DNA of 64,000 nucleotides, from assembly GCA_949775045.1 (NCBI GenBank), contig OX459107.1, forward strand, positions 15,927,679 to 15,991,678. Reading direction: 5' to 3'. Positions 45,357 to 57,507 of the stretch are shown piece after piece. The position numbers were made by a program, and so were the translations under genes. The stretch is from Metridium senile (lineage: Eukaryota > Cnidaria > Anthozoa > Actiniaria > Metridiidae). The notes under the pieces are model-generated. The model searched no databases. It saw only the letters and a list, made by a program, of their open reading frames with translations, and was not told where the DNA came from. How positions within the stretch are numbered: the first letter of the stretch is position 1; every line of letters starts with the position of its first letter.

Positions 45357-47499
45357 GGTCGAATTGTGTGAATGACTCGCTGACCTCAATGGCAATAACA
45401 CTATAAGTAGAATTCGATCTGCTAAATGTCATAATAGTTGACAGTTTTGACGTTTGACAAAAATTTGACCAGAGTCAGAGCAGGCCGACGGCGTCTTTGA
45501 AGTTTGGTAGCCGAGACAAAATTTGTCAAGAACCAGAAAACGCGTTCGCATTTGTCAAAGACTCTTGATGACAGATGTTTTTGCAAAACAAACACAAAAT
45601 TAGCCTAGTGGGGAATTCATATATTCAGAAAATTTCTGAATTTACTTATATGTACTAATACAAGCAATATTTTCTAGATTTTGATATCTGTAATATATAT
45701 ATAATGGAATGTAGAAAATCAGTAATTTCTGAGTTTGACACTCTGTACTATATATATACACGATCGAGAAAATTTCTGAACTTGACAACTTCCGAAAATT
45801 TGACACTCTGTATTATATATATACAAGCGATCGAGAAAATTTCTGAACTTGCAAACTTCAGAAAATTTGACACTGTATTATATATATACACCATCGAGAA
45901 AATTTCTGAACTTGCAAACTTAAGAAAATTTGACACTCTGTATTATATATATATACTAGATCGACAAAATTTCTGAACTTGTAAACTTCAGAAAATTTGA
46001 CACTTTGTATTATATATATACAAGATATCGAGAAAATTTTTGAACTTGCAAACTTCAGAAAATTTGACACTCTGTATTATATATAACACGATCGAGAAAA
46101 TTTCTGAACTTCTAAACTTCAGAAAATTTGACTCTCTGTATTATATATATATATTAGATCGACAAAATTTCTGAACTTGTAAACTTCAGAAAATTTGACA
46201 CTCTGTATTATATATATACAAAAGATCGAGAAAATTTCTGAACTTGCAAACTTCAGAAAATTTGACACTCTGTATTATATATATACACGATCGAGAAAAT
46301 TTCAATTCTGAACTTGCAAACTTCAGAAAATTTGACACTCTGTATTATATATATATACTAGATCGACAAAATTTCTGAACTTGTAAACTTCAGAAAATTT
46401 GACACTCTGTATTATATATATACAAGATATCGAGAAAATTTTTGAACTTGCAAACTTCAGAAAATTTGACACTGTATTATATTATATTATATAACTTGCA
46501 AACTTCAGAAAATTTGACACTGTATTATATATAACACGATCGAGAAAATTTCTGAACTTCTAAACTTCAGAAAATTTGACTCTCTGTATTATATATATAT
46601 ACTAGATCGACAAAATTTCTGAACTTGTAAACTTCAGAAAATTTGACACTCTGTATTATATATATACAAAAGATCGAGAAAATTTCTGAACTTGCAAACT
46701 TCAGAAAATTTGACACTCTGTATTATATATATACACGATCGAGAAAATTTCAATTCTGAACTTGCAAACTTCAGAAAATTTGACACTCTGTATTATATAT
46801 ATATACTAGATCGACAAAATTTCTGAACTTGTAAACTTCAGAAAATTTGACACTGTATTATATATATACAAAAGATCGAGAACATTTCTGAACTTGCAAA
46901 CTTCAGAAAATTTGACACTCTGTATTATATATGTACACGATCGAGAAAATTTCTGAACTTCTAAACTTCAGAAAATTTGACTCTCTGTATTATATATATA
47001 TACTAGATCGACAAAATTTCTGAACTTGTAAACTTCAGAAAATTTGACACTCTGTATTATATATATACAAGAGATCGAGAAAATTTCTGAACTTGCAAAC
47101 TTCAGAAAATTTGACACTCTGTATTATATATAGACCAGGCTGGAACTCTTTGTTTTGTTTTCCTAGAGGGTGAAAGGAAAATAAATCAGCCCACTAAACC
47201 GGGCCAGCCCGCCTTATATAATCAGGCCCTAAATCATGTGTTTATTATACAAAAGATAATAACATAGCACAATAATGAGGTACAAACGTGGCTACACGCC
47301 TCAGTGGAGGACATCGGAAGTTTGCAATTTTTTCGATCGCGTATATATATATTACATGGTGTCAAATTTTCTGAAGTTTGCAAGTTAAGACTGATTCAAC
47401 ATCAAAATGCAAACAAAGACGTACAAAAGATGTACAACAAAAGGTTTCCAAAGCAGTCCCCTGTAAACTAAGGTATTGGTGATTAGTTATGTTTCACGG

Positions 47500-47695
47500 T
47501 TAAATGAAAACGGTCGACTCCAAGATAGTGATACAATTAGTTAATGTTTAGCAGAGAATGGAGGAATAAAAAACGGTCGACTCCAAGATAGTGATACAAT
47601 TTGTTAATGTTTAGCAGAGAATGGAGGAATAAAAAACGGTCGACTCCAAGATAGTGATACAATTTGTTAATGTTTAGCAGAGAAAGGAGTAATAA
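47500..47695. repeat. 63-bp tandem repeat, three copies
   Basis: AAACGGTCGACTCCAAGATA and TTAATGTTTAGCAGAGAATG recur at about 63-bp spacing inside the large foldback. Confidence 0.85.
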
Positions 47696-48236
47696 CTGGC
47701 TCTGAGTAGGGCATTACATAAGAAAAGCGTAATTGCTTTTTGAAAATGACAAATTAAAAGCAAGTACAAAATAAATACAAACTGAAATCTGTTGGACCTG
47801 TTGGCTACATTTATATATTAGTTGAAGTGACGTAATTACAATACACCATTAATTAGCATGCATGTATATTATCATTATTATCCATATCATTTTTAAACAT
47901 GGATTTTCATAAACCCGTTAGATTCACTTTAACTTATATAACATAGTATAGTTGCTTTGATTTAGATTTAATTATAGAGACCTTATTATATGCCTTGACA
48001 ACGGACACGAGATATTGTGTACGAATTATACAAGTTTTGAAATGATTACATTTCGTTAGTAATCAATCCTGGATAAAATGAGGACTGGATCTAGGGGAGG
48101 GCCGGTGCCCCCTTCCATTATCGTGATTTTTTTTCTAATTACCCTTTACAAGATGATCTGTAAGGCTAAATCATGCGTTTATTATACAAGAGATGCATAA
48201 TAACATAGCACAATAATGAAGTACAAACGTGTATAT

Positions 48237-48513
48237 AGCTAATTCAATTAACCTTGTCGCTGAAACAAGCCTAAAGCCTAATCTTGAGAGCGAAAGTGGT
48301 CATGGGTTTTTAAAATTTCATGAGTTTTCAAGATTCCTAAACCGTAATTTGTGTTTTTGTTTCCACTGAGGAACACTTGCAAATACACATTGAATGTTTT
48401 ACACGCTTTGCACGCCTCATTCGCCTCGATAAAAGATATCCCACGATCCCTTTCGGTCTGACGATTAGGCTTTAGGCATTATAAATCAGCGACAAAGTTA
48501 ATTGAATTAGCTA
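48237..48513. mobile_element. MITE inside the large foldback
   Basis: AGCTAATTCAATTAACCTTG with AAGCCTAAAGCCTAATC at the left, mirrored at 48459-48513. Confidence 0.75.
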
Positions 48514-49089
48514 TATATATAATACAGAGTTTAATATAATACAGAGTTTGCAAGTTCAGAAATTTTCTCGATCGTGTATATATATAATACAGAGTGTCAA
48601 ATTTTCTGAAGTTTGCAAGTTCAGAAATTTTCTCGATTGTGTATATATATAATACAGAGTGTCAAATTTTCTGAAGTTTACAAGTTCAGAAATTTTTTCG
48701 ATCGCTTGTATATATATAATACAGTGTCAAATTTTCTGAAGTTTACAATTTCAGAAATTTTGTCGATCTAGTATATATATATAATACAGAGAGTCAAATT
48801 TTCGAAAGTTTACAAGTTCAGAAATTATTTCGATCGCTTGTATATATATAATACAGAGTGTCAAATTTTCTGAAGTTTACAAGTTCAGAAATTTTGTCGA
48901 TCTAGTATATATATATATAGTACAGAGTGTCAAATTTTCTGAAGTTGTCAAGTTCAGAAATTTTTTCGATCGCTTGTATATATATATAGTACAGAGTGTC
49001 AAATTTTCTGAAGTTTAGAAGTTCAGAAATTTTGTCGATCTAGTATATCTTGTATATATATAATACAGAGTGTCAAATTTCTTGAAGTT

Positions 49090-50548
49090 GCCACTGCGAA
49101 ATGATCCTAGGAATTCCTAGGGAATTCTAGGATTTTCTTAAGAATCCCTAGGAATATCTTTCTAGGGCTTCCTAGGATTTCCTAGGAACAAGGTGTGAAA
49201 TTTCACAGTAAATTCGGACAAAGAATGCAAAGAATGCTGTGAATTCCTAGGAAATTCCTAGGATTTCCTAGGAATCATAACACATTGACATAGGCAACAT
49301 TTCTTAGGATAATCCTAGGATATTCCTAGGAAAACCCTAAAAAATCCTATGGTTAAAGTTATGGACATAAAATATAAAACAACAAACATTATAAATTACA
49401 AGCAATTATTTAATATTCTTATTTGTGATGTTACATTTTGTTATGTAATTATTATTTGAAAGATTGATTTGGTCTGTAACTTTTCTTAACATATCTACTA
49501 GTATTTAACCAGACCAGACACACATTCATCACACTATGGCCTACATTAAATTAAAAATTTTATATAGCTAGCTAAGCACACAACTCTGCTCTATATCCCA
49601 TTAGTTAAGTCGGATAAAATACCAGTTACATATAGTCTTCTTCAATTTAACCATGTTGTTGATCTATATAAGCAAAGAATAGGTAGATGAATATGAACTT
49701 TTCAATTGTACTTATAAGAAATATAAGCAGTTACAGCAATGTCCGTTTCTTACCTCTTCAAAGACAATAATTTCACCAAATCATTCAATTAAACCACATC
49801 AAATAGTTCCATCTACAGTTATAAAGTTCCCATAAGTGTTTTGGAGTCCTTTTCAAGAGTTTTAAGGAAGAAAAAGCGCATTTCTTGATAAGAACGTCAG
49901 TTGCAACTTCACGGATCAACCGCCAAAAACTGAACTAGATTCTATTCCTCTCTCGGCTGAACTAACCACAGGGAGCCCAAACTATTGATTCAAGGTCATT
50001 TTAAAAACAAGGAGTGTATGGAAGATTATAAATTTTGTTAAAAATAAAATAAGTCCTCTCTTGTCTGTGTTTGATATTATAAGATCAGGACATCAAACAT
50101 ATTCTTCAAATTGATGGTTTTTATGAAATCATGGTTTATAATAAATACCATGAATGTTTTTTTACTTTTTTTTCTGTGATATTTATCAAGTTTTACTTTT
50201 GTATATTTTTTGTATACAAAAAGTGGACACAGAGCACTTGCTAAAAAGTTAAATCAATAATTCTTATAATTAGCAAGTTTTTAATATATTAAAATAATAT
50301 AATTTGGAAGTCTAAGTACTCTTCCTAGGAATTCCTAGGAATTCTTAGGAATGCTTAGGATAGTTTTTGACACCTTCCCCTGCCATTCAGATTTTTAGGA
50401 ATTACTAGGAATTACTAGGAATTACTAGGAAATGGGTTTTCACACCTGATTTATGAGATTATATTTTCTAGGAAGTTTCTAGGAATTCCTAGGAAATCCT
50501 AGGAATTCCTAGGAACTCCTAGTAATCTAGGAATCCATTTCGCAGTGG
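49090..50548. mobile_element. Nested foldback with CCTAGGAATT-repeat ends
   Basis: CCACTGCGAAATG at the left and CATTTCGCAGTGG at the right bound arms made of reiterated CCTAGGAATT/TCCTAGGAAA (49.10-49.36 and 50.32-50.53 kb). It interrupts a unit of the host foldback array: GAAGTTG at the left, GGCAAGTTCAG at the right. The middle 0.95 kb is AT-rich and non-coding. Confidence 0.8.
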
Positions 50549-50929
50549 TGGCAAGTTCAGAAATTTTCTCGATTGTGTATATATATAATACAGAGTGTCA
50601 AATTTTCTGAAGTTTACAAGTTCAGAAATTATTTCGATCGCTTGTATATGTATATAATACAGAGTGTCAAATGTTCTGAAGTTTACAAGTTCAGAAATTT
50701 TGTCGATCTTGTATATATATATAGTACAGAGTGTCAAATTTTCTGAAGTTGTCAAGTTCAGAAATTTTCTCGATCGTGTATATATATAGTACAGAGTGTC
50801 AAATTCAGAAATTACTGATTTTCTACATTCCATTATATATATATTACAGATATCAAAATCTAGAAAATATTGCTTCTATTAGTACATATAAGTAAATTCA
50901 GAAATTTTCTGAATTTGTAAAGCCCCAGT

Positions 50930-52430
50930 TCGACCAAGTCGGAGTGCTTTCGCTTTATACCATAAGTGAGTATAATAAGTCTCAGTGAGTTAAAAATCAT
51001 AATTGTCATTTTTATTCGCTTTGCATAAACTCTTTATATTTGCTAAAACCTATTAATATAAATATAAATGCGACTATATTATACACTAAGTTTCGGGCGA
51101 GTTGACCGTCTGGCGAGTTGACCGGATTCCATGGCGAATATGGCTGCGCTTTCTATCAGTTCTATCAAATTTGTTATTTTTCACATTTAAGTTAATATCA
51201 AAATTTTATTTCATTCTTCATTTATAGATAGATACTAACACCGATGTGCAGATATAGCTAATAATACCCATGATTTTCCTTGAAAGATATCCTTGATTAT
51301 TAGAGTAGACAAATATATTTTATTGAAAATGATTACCTCGTAACCGTTAAAGGCTGAATTGCTATTTATAATGATTTACAAGAAAATAATGTTATTATAT
51401 TATTATACAATAACATGTTTAGTATATTATACTAAAGTCACCAGTTAAATGTTTTATTCGGGTTTATTGAATGTCACTATTAATCAATCCTGGGGGAAAT
51501 ATTCGTTTTAAGCGTTCAGGCAGCTAACTGATCAACAGTTTGGTTTTGTGGAGCAGTCTCAAACCTAAAACCATAAATTTCATCGTTTTCGGTCAAATAA
51601 AACGCTCTTTAGCTCGAACTGGAGCGAATTTAGTGGCGAACTATGAACGTTTTCTTAACATTCCCTTCAACTGAGATGGTTTGTTTGTCTGAGTCCCACT
51701 GGGGGGTCATTTTCTGTGACGTCACTCGCGCGCAGCGCTATTGAATCTCAGGTACGAATCTCAGGCCAGCTTCACTTTGGGTTGTTTAATTGAGTCCACT
51801 CAATATTCAATCGATCCATATTCTTATTTAAAGTCTTATTAATACGTATTTGGTGTCCACTCAAATTTATATATTGATCGATACTGAGAGAAGGACGTGC
51901 GTATCTTATCAAGTGATGACTGACATTATACACATTCGACATCACGAGGTTTGCAGACGGCTTTTGAACTAACTTGTCTGAGAGAAAAAAATATCAGAAA
52001 AAGTCTCTCAGTATAATTCAAGTATCCCGATTCCTCGAGTCGCAGCGAGAAACACAGTGGGGCACTCACTAATAGGTTAATTCTTCTGAATATTATCGAG
52101 TTTTTTCGTGTAAAGAAACATTTTATAAATATTTGGAAGTTTTTTTTACCGTTTTATCTACTTCTTCATTGTTATTTATTTTTATTTCTTATTCATTTTT
52201 TATTTTTATTTATTTTATTTATTTATTAAAAGTACATTCCAGTCATCAACATACATTTCAATGCATGTACACTTTCTGGTTGTTACCCCGATAGCATAAT
52301 AAGCTAAGGCCTCGTCCACACGAATCCGATCCGGCTGAAACCGCATAGAAATATTTGCGTCCACACGAATCCTGTTCATCGTTTCCAATTCAAAAGTATG
52401 CGGTTTCGATCCCTAAGAATTTTCATTTAT
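50930..52430. other. Gene-free stretch
   Basis: No supported coding exon. A GTCCACACGAATCC repeat pair lies at 52315-52375. Confidence 0.45.
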
Positions 52431-52459
52431 TTTACTCTATCAACAGATAACAAACTTAC

Positions 52460-52591
52460 ATAATGTTGGTCTTGATTATTATCGATCACATAAGCATCCA
52501 ATGCCGTTGCTCTTCGAGCCATGATGACTCTCTGTCTTTCTAAACACACGGCAGACATTTTGTCATAGGCTCGAGTCGCTCTGCAGGACAT
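52460..52591 (-). CDS. Candidate 5' exon of the XPNPEP-like gene
   Basis: On the complement an open frame with ATGs at 52591 and 52558 ends at a strong donor (TAT/GTAAGT). The residues CLERQRVIMARR and ALDAYVIDNNQDQHY resemble the XPNPEP N-terminus (an LRxxM helix, then AYIIPSGDAH). It lies 7 kb upstream of the next located exon, across the 5.3-kb foldback. The phase (0) does not fit any acceptor I found at 45.3 kb, so an extra small exon would be needed. It could instead belong to another gene. Confidence 0.4.
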
Positions 52592-53969
52592 CCTCGTGTA
52601 CCTGAAGAGAGTTTTTAGACCAGGAACTGCCTTTGTGCAAACTGCCAAGCGGTAGGATAGGCACCACAAAAATGGCAAAAATTGTAACCCGCTACAACGG
52701 GTTACTCCAACCTGCTACAACCGGTTGAGAATACAAAAAAATACTAGTATATACTTAGCCACCAACTGGTTATAGCTGGTTGGTGAACCCGCTACAACCA
52801 AACTCGCTACAACCGGTCCGGTCCGGTTGAAGTCAGCGTGATGACTCGTCTTTTCTTCGTGATCCACTGGCTCGATACCCTGGGTACCAGTGGTTATTTT
52901 CTCCTTGCTTTATCGTTCGCTTTAGCGTTTGTAAATTTGACGGTTTGTTTATGGTTTGTGATTCAACGAAACTAACCCCTGGCCAAATGAGCTTAGAATC
53001 TCACTTCCATGCTGTTTTGATTGACACCGCCAATTATAGCCATATTTGGAAACTTGGCAAACTTGTTGACATCTTGCTGTCAGCTTTCATCCAATCAAAG
53101 GTCTTCATAGACTTAAACCAATCAGAAGGCCGGGGTCACGCAGCGATCCCTCGCTTCTGATTGGCTCGGCGAATTCAAAAGAGCTAGAGGGTTTCTCTTG
53201 AAAAAAAACGAACGCAGACGTACAAATGATAAATACGAATAATAGAACAAGAAACCCTCTAGTTTCTAGGGTACTGGCTCGAACGTCGATTGCTATCTCG
53301 GGCCATGCATTTATTATTTATTTCTATAAACAAGTATAAGATAAGTTTGTTCCCCATTGGCATTGGGATCACAATAATACAACTTTAAGAACATTTTGTG
53401 TATCGAAATACAAAGACTATGTTTACACTTAAAGCTTCAGTTCTTGGTTTTCGTTTGACAATTACAATGCAGTAGCTTGTTTAATTACATGTAAGTTTTA
53501 TGTTTAACTTTGCCTTGTATATATATTTGTCCGTAGATTCATGGAGAAACATTTAGAGATTCACAAGCAGTTATGTCGTTTCTGTGGCAATCAAATCAAA
53601 GATTCAGGCCGAGCTCATGTCTACATAGCTTGATAGTTTTTTGAATGTTTTGATTCTGTTCTGACTGGTGACGTATTCGTGACGTATGGCGAAATTCAAG
53701 TACGTGAATGGTCCAATCACGAATTAGAAAATTCCGGACTGTACAACCGATTGAGAATACAAAAAAATACTAGTATATACTTAGCCACCAACCGGTTATA
53801 GCTGGTTGGTGAACCGGCTACAACTGGCCAAACCCGCTACAACCGGTTGCTTGTTCAATCCGTTACAACCGGTTGAGAATATAAAAAAATACTAGTATAT
53901 ATTTAGCCACCAACCGGTTATTTAGCAATTATTCGCCGAATATTCGTTGATAATCACTGAGCCTGAGGT

Positions 53970-54367
53970 GAATAATTGTTTTAGTATATACATGATTCAC
54001 AACCGAACAAAAAAAAAATGAAACAAACATTTTTGTATAAATTAAGAAATTTATTGCATAACATTACAAAGCATGACAAGGCGCACGAACGATGAACCTC
54101 GTTTTCTATGAATTCAAATTTTTTTGTTTAAAATGCCGTTTTACCTTGAAAAACACTTAAACCAAACTTAGTAGCTTTCTTTGTGTTTTGTAGAATTGCG
54201 TTTTGTTGAATTTTTTCAATTTTTTCATCGATAATTGTTGCAAAACGAGACGCCATTTTGCCAAGAAGCAATATTCCGAGCTTGAGCAGTGAATATGGTC
54301 TCAGATTCCGAGATAGCTAGCCAATGAGAGCGCGCGTTCTTATGAGGTTGTGAATCATGTATATACT
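53970..54367. mobile_element. Foldback with TAGTATATACATGATTCACA ends
   Basis: TTTAGTATATACATGATTCACAACC-type ends at the left and the mirror at the right, about 30 bp. It encloses the short Crypton-like exon. Confidence 0.65.
54128..54256 (-). pseudogene. Crypton-like N-terminal exon remnant
   Basis: A 42-aa frame starting MASRFATIIDEKIEKI, with QNTKKATKFGLSVFQ and a CAAG/GTAAAA donor-like site near its end. The M-x-S-R-F start and NTKKAT motif resemble the first exon of Crypton/DUF3504-type tyrosine-recombinase genes in animals. No recombinase core follows. The assignment rests on a short pattern. Confidence 0.4.
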
Positions 54368-54467
54368 AAAGCTGGTTGGTGAACCCGCTACAACCAAACC
54401 CGCTACAACCGGTTGCTTTCCAACCCGCTACAACTGATTGAGATTACAAAAATATACTAGTATATAC

Positions 54468-54800
54468 TTAGCCACAAAACCGGTTATCATTACTATTAGG
54501 TGTTGAGTGGTCGTTATGAACTGATTTAGCTAGCGGGCGTGTAGGTATGTTATCAGTTGACCTGACCTGATGCGCCTCTTGCTTAGATACGTGAGGATTA
54601 GTGAAATGAAATGAAGATTCGAGAGAGGGCGATGCATATTCAAGTATAGGACGGATGAAACCACAGTACACAGAGACCCGTTTCTCTCTTTCTAAATGGG
54701 CAGTATCCGGTTCTTCTAAATTTAGAATTCGGGTCGAACCCACTTCAAATTGTCAGCTCTGCCAGTTTAGCAAACAATCGACGTTTTTCGGCCAATCAGG
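54468..54800 (-). pseudogene. Non-LTR reverse transcriptase fragment
   Basis: The complement contains VYCGFIRPILEYASP, the conserved thumb-region motif of non-LTR RT proteins. The flanking frame is decayed. Confidence 0.45.
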
Positions 54801-55273
54801 TTGCAGCGTTTGTCTGGCGATCCATCTAGGTAAGTTTTCTATAAGGCCAAGTAAAAAAAAACATATGTTTATCGTCCCCGCCCGCTTCAATTTTTTGGGC
54901 CGCACGGATTTTTTTATTATTTGTTATTACAACATCAGCTTTAATAAATACGAAGAAGATAAACAAAAAAAAGCGACAGGCGTTCAAGTTGTACGTTTGT
55001 ATATTTGTTGCTGTTTAGAATATATTTGAACATTATATCAACCAAAGTTGCGTATATTTATTGACTCTTTTTCCGGAAAATTCGATCCTTTTCCCTCGTA
55101 GGTACCTGGAATCGTCATTACATGGGTTAAAGCTGTGAATAAAACAACTTATGGGAAATAATAAAAAATAAAAAAACCGCCCGCCCGCATTATTTTAATT
55201 AAAAATTCGGACGATAAACATGTTTTTTTTTACTTGGCCTAATGAGCTTGTTTCTTTTAGTCCCTTGTTCGAT

Positions 55274-55724
55274 ATGAAGCGCTTTAAACCAGAACGTCTA
55301 AAAGCGAAAATAATAGATCGTCATGGCAGTCGGAATATCTATATTCCACTGTCTTTGAATGCTCCAGCTAACGAGAATACGACAGTATCAGCAAGTCCGG
55401 GAGCTGGTACAACGTTCGCCTGTTCTTCCCCTCACGGAACACGAGGATCGTGTAATCCATGTAAATTTTCCCTCCGAAGAGTCGCCTATTTCCGTCCACG
55501 AAACCAGGAAAATCAATGAATTTAAGAAGTGGAGCGACTTGAGAGAAATGCTTGTTAAAGTGGCAGTCGAGGGTATACCTCCAAGAACTCTCTGCATTAA
55601 TTGCCAACTTAATACAGCTGTTGCTCGCTGCACCGATTGCGGTCCGAGACAATTTTTTTGCTTGGAGTGCTGTGTAGCAATACACAAAACAAGGAATGTT
55701 TTTCACGTTCTTCAACTGTGGAAG
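55274..55724 (+). pseudogene. Cysteine-cluster (CxC) exon of a KDZ-type transposase
   Basis: The second part of the exon reads LREMLVKVAVEGIPP, then three CxxC pairs (CINC, CTDC, CLEC) and AIHKTRNVFHVLQLW, followed by a consensus donor (AAG/GTACGT) at 55725. The CxC clusters associated with KDZ (Kyakuja-Dileera-Zisupton) transposases have this layout. The basic start MKRFKPERLKAKII (55274) lies in a different frame from the cysteine part, so a +1 shift or an unrecognised start exists. No KDZ catalytic exon was found downstream in the window. Confidence 0.5.
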
Positions 55725-56107
55725 GTACGTATAGTGATATAACCGTTTATATATGTATCCTTTGTTTCAAGATCAAGTATTTATAGTATGTACATGCATG
55801 GATCCATTTAATATATATGACTGTGAAACATTTTGTTGTGGTCAAGGATATATTAAATTAATGCTTTTCTAGCTATTGTTAAGTTGTGAATTGAAGTCAG
55901 TAAGGATATAGAAATGAAAGGATATTATTTCTTTTGCACACAAATATATAAACATGCCATACAAATAAACTATTGTTATTATTATGTGTTGTGTAAGAAA
56001 GTTACTCTAGACAAATTACTTCATTGTGATCAAGATTCGAGTTCAAATCGAAAGCTTAATAAAAACTTTTTTACACAACACGGCGTTCTAAACTTTAAAG
56101 TTCTCTT

Positions 56108-56109
<2 letters not shown>

Positions 56110-56172
<63 letters not shown>

Positions 56173-56175
56173 GAA
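56110..56175. repeat. TTA/TAA microsatellite tail
   Basis: About 20 TTA units, which read as TAA on the minus strand, at the 3' end of the LINE fragment above it. Confidence 0.9.
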
Positions 56176-56625
56176 TTAGTATCTTTATTGAATCATAGGA
56201 TAATTTCTTTAAACATAGTTTCCTTGTTATAAACTATAGTATTACTGACACTTTAACATTCAAAGACTTTACAAGTTCTCTCTTTAAATCTTGATATTTA
56301 ACTATCTTCTCCAGCTCTTTATCTTTCACTCTTGCATCTCCTGGTATAGCGACTTCTATCATATGACACTGCTTGCTTTTGTAATTGACCACAATGATAT
56401 TGGGTCTACGATGCTTAATGTCGACTTTGTCAGTTTGAATATTAAAGTCCCACAAGATCTTAAATCTCCGAAACTGCATATGGAACATGCTCGTACCACT
56501 TGTTGCAAGTGGAAGCTCGTGCATTTTTGATAACTCCCAGTGCACTATCCTTGCAACATTGTCATGGCATCGCTTATACTCGATTTGTGCTAGCTTGGAC
56601 CATTCAAAAATTATATGATTTCTTT
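56176..56625 (-). pseudogene. Non-LTR retrotransposon C-terminal domain with 3' UTR and TAA tail
   Basis: An open frame on the complement (about 56612 to the stop at 56234) reads EWSKLAQIEYKRCHDNVARI, then KILWDFNIQTD, RRPNIIVVN and VAIPGDARVKDKE with EKIVKYQDLKRE. This is the conserved C-terminal (endonuclease-like) block of many animal non-LTR RT proteins; the usual RPDI Asp is Asn. After the stop comes TCAATAAAGATACTAATTCA, then the TAA microsatellite, as expected of a LINE 3' end. The 5' part is missing. Confidence 0.7.
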
Positions 56626-56629
56626 ATTA

Positions 56630-56695
56630 TTAATATTATTATTATTATTATAATTATTGTTATTGTTATTATTATCATCATTATCATCATTATAT

Positions 56696-56736
<41 letters not shown>

Positions 56737-56775
56737 TATTATTATTATTACTATTATTTAATTATATATTATAGA
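56630..56775. repeat. TTA and ATC microsatellite
   Basis: TTATTATTATTA, then ATCATCATCATC, then TTA again, where the RT fragment is truncated. Confidence 0.9.
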
Positions 56776-57507
56776 GCTGGTCACTGAACTGTTCATTAAT
56801 TAATTATAGTGATTCATTAATTAATTATAGTGAAAGAATATAAATTTTTGTGTAACAAAATGGTTTTTATGGCGCCAAACAAATATATTAGATGATTTGC
56901 TTCCGGTGACGTCATCAAGAGGCTGGATAAAAAGGGTATTGTAAACTAACCCCCTCTAGGGATTTGGTTTTCCCGCCTTTGGTCACTTGCCGACTTGTCA
57001 AACAAGGATTAAGTCGATTTACGGTGAGTTGTACAAATCTTTAGTATTTTTCTCTCTTTTACAGTTTTTACTTTTAAAATTTTCTTTTAAAATGACTAAC
57101 AATGGCACACTATTGTTTTTGTCCGGTCAAGGTTTTGCAGTTCTGCGATTTATCCCTGTTAATTTAGCAATTTTTGCGACTCGTTGCCGTTACGTAAGTT
57201 TGAGACGACCGTGAGGAGATTTCTCCAAGCGGCCAAATTTTCTGATTATTTACCTTCTCCACCTTATGGAGTTTTGCCGTTAGAATTATTACGATTGAGT
57301 TTCTTCAATTTTTGGAGCAGTCGGCTTTTTGGTGACTCTAAATTCCGTTTGAATTCTTCACTTGTTGTGGAGCAATCGGTCTTGACGCGGTGTCAACTTT
57401 ATCGATTGATTTTCTTCATCTGTTATGGAGCAGTCGACAATTTGCTTTTCTTTTATTCATTTGGTGAATTCGAGTAATTCATTTATGTTTTAGTGCACAT
57501 CAATACA

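Larger units (their letters stand above)
45615..50925. mobile_element. 5.3-kb foldback element whose arms are tandem arrays of about 70 bp
   Basis: The left edge (TTCAGAAAATTTCTGAATTT, then about 110 bp of unique sequence ending CAGTAATTTCTGAGTTTGAC) is the inverse of 50.80-50.91 kb. Inside each edge are tandem units with GAACTTGCAAACTTCAGAAA and TTGACACTCTGTATTATATA: about 20 units on the left (45.75-47.13 kb) and a split set inverted on the right (48.54-49.08, 50.54-50.80 kb). No coding capacity was seen. Several further elements are nested within. Confidence 0.85.
52690..54490. repeat. Scattered AACCGGTTGTAGCGGGTT repeats
   Basis: CCGCTACAACCGGTTGAGAA and ACTAGTATATACTTAGCCAC recur at 52.69-52.83, 53.74-53.93 and 54.36-54.48 kb, around a foldback at 53.97-54.37 kb. 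Apart from the ORF at 54128, nothing in this stretch looks coding. Confidence 0.7.

Noticed and set aside
57184..57477. 97-aa ORF upstream of the SGNH ORF
   Set aside because: It contains repeats of a TTATGGAG(C/T)..TCG motif and no recognisable domain; it is more likely the untranslated leader of the retrotransposon.
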